Below, piece by piece: positions 63,562 to 64,000 of a DNA stretch of 64,000 nucleotides. A model generated the notes under the pieces. That model was not told where the DNA came from, searched no databases, and saw nothing but the letters and a program-made list of their open reading frames with translations. Location: NCBI RefSeq assembly GCF_011694815.1, contig NZ_CP050177.1, positions 4,037,001 to 4,101,000 of the forward strand, written 5' to 3'. Every line of letters begins with the position of its first letter. Within the stretch, counting starts at the first letter, position 1. The position numbers and the translations under genes were made by a program. Source of the DNA: Streptomyces liangshanensis (lineage in GTDB: Bacteria > Actinomycetota > Actinomycetes > Streptomycetales > Streptomycetaceae).

Positions 63562-64000
63562 CTACGACTCCGCGCCGGGCACGCTCTCGCCCCGTACCGC
63601 CTGGACGTCCAGCTCGACCCGCAGCGTGGTCCCGATCATCGAGATGCCCGCCCGCACGACCTGGTTGTAGTTCATCGCGAAGTCCTCGCGCCGCAGCTCC
63701 GCCGTCGCCCGGAAGGCCGCCCGCTCGCCGCCCCACGGGTCGGGGCCCGTGCCGAGGTAGCTCAGGTCGAGGCCGACCTCCCGTACGACCCCGTGCAGCG
63801 ACAGTTCGCCGTGCACGGTCCACCGGTCCGGGCCCGCCGGGGTCAGGGACGTACCGCGGTACGTGATCTCCGGGAAGCGCTCCACGTCCAGGAAGTCCGG
63901 CGACCTGAGGTGCTTGTCCCGCAGGGTGTTGCCGGTGTCGATGCTCGCCGCGGCGATGACCGCGTCGACCCGGGAGCCCGCGTACGAGCCGCCGGCCTCG
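63562..64000 (-). CDS. YceI-family protein, 5' end beyond the window
   Basis: The frame is open to the window edge and reads upstream through AASIDTGNTLRDKHLRSPDF, the conserved YceI core, then ITYRGTSLTP, GELSLHGVVREVGLDL and a final FAMNYNQVVRAGISMIGTTL. The fold is a lipocalin-like barrel that binds polyisoprenoid or other lipids. TGA/TAG end at 63562. The initial part, including any signal peptide, is missing. It lies 10 bases upstream of the PPOX gene on the same strand. Confidence 0.85.
   Translation of the reverse strand, partial: EAGGSYAGSRVDAVIAAASIDTGNTLRDKHLRSPDFLDVERFPEITYRGTSLTPAGPDRWTVHGELSLHGVVREVGLDLSYLGTGPDPWGGERAAFRATAELRREDFAMNYNQVVRAGISMIGTTLRVELDVQAVRGESVPGAES

Overview
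The window is chromosomal DNA of a Streptomyces or close relative. The evidence is very high GC content with G/C in third codon positions, many GTG starts, stop/start overlaps of the GTGA or ATGA type, a DtpA-type copper/peroxidase operon, a subtilisin-inhibitor (SSI) gene, spoIIE-type phosphatase and anti-sigma-like ATPase genes, and degenerate bifunctional primase/polymerase proteins. Gene content looks like conserved chromosome core with one clear foreign insert. No biosynthetic cluster, prophage, transposase or CRISPR array was recognised.

Layout. 1-2040: end of a secreted/lipoprotein gene, an F420-type luciferase-like oxidoreductase and RNA 2'-phosphotransferase (kptA), then a DnaA-box cluster. 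2170-6891 (minus): a translationally coupled set of M24 peptidase-like protein, alpha/beta-hydrolase-SDR fusion (EphD-like), PF10118-type metal-dependent hydrolase and MerR regulator. 7128-10806 (plus): a four-gene ABC exporter operon with two ATPases and two permeases. 11097-15994: a DNA-binding-like protein, tRNA-Ser(GCT), HAD phosphatase, serS, a second and larger DnaA-box cluster, and pheA. 16123-21830 (minus): YcnI, then sco, PCu(A)C chaperone, CopC-CopD fusion and Dyp peroxidase, a copper-handling and extracytoplasmic oxidase-maturation module. 21950-33755: membrane, signalling (two HATPase proteins, one PP2C phosphatase), aminopeptidase P, degenerate prim-pol, DUF5926, glycerophosphodiesterase and HtrA-like protease genes.

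33842-38080 is the most distinctive region. Directly after a tRNA-Ser(TGA) and its terminator lies a single 1276-codon gene of clearly lower GC content and different codon use. It encodes an Mrr/PD-(D/E)xK-like nuclease domain joined to a NACHT STAND NTPase and a long C-terminal region, the architecture of bacterial anti-phage NACHT/Avs-type sensors. A frameshifted zinc-ribbon gene sits at its right edge.

38537-49000: small hypothetical protein, secreted trypsin-like protease, a second-type enolase divergent from a MarR regulator with a repeat-rich operator candidate, SnoaL-like protein, CPBP protease, SRPBCC protein, an apparently active prim-pol, a small Asn/Thr-rich secreted protein, a SigE-family sigma factor and an acyl-CoA ligase. 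49051-54060 is a 1669-residue PAS/receiver protein whose histidine-kinase core appears to have lost its phospho-acceptor. 54404-58500: SSI, tRNA-Ser(GCT), tRNA-Arg(ACG), a kinase-like protein with a GRDP-like partner, and an XRE-type regulator coupled to a NUDIX hydrolase. 58580-64000: DinB, DUF2797, amidohydrolase, an OmpR-type response regulator without a neighbouring kinase, TetR, an F420-type PPOX protein and a 5'-truncated YceI gene.

All names come from reading motifs and domain order in the translated sequence. No database search was possible.
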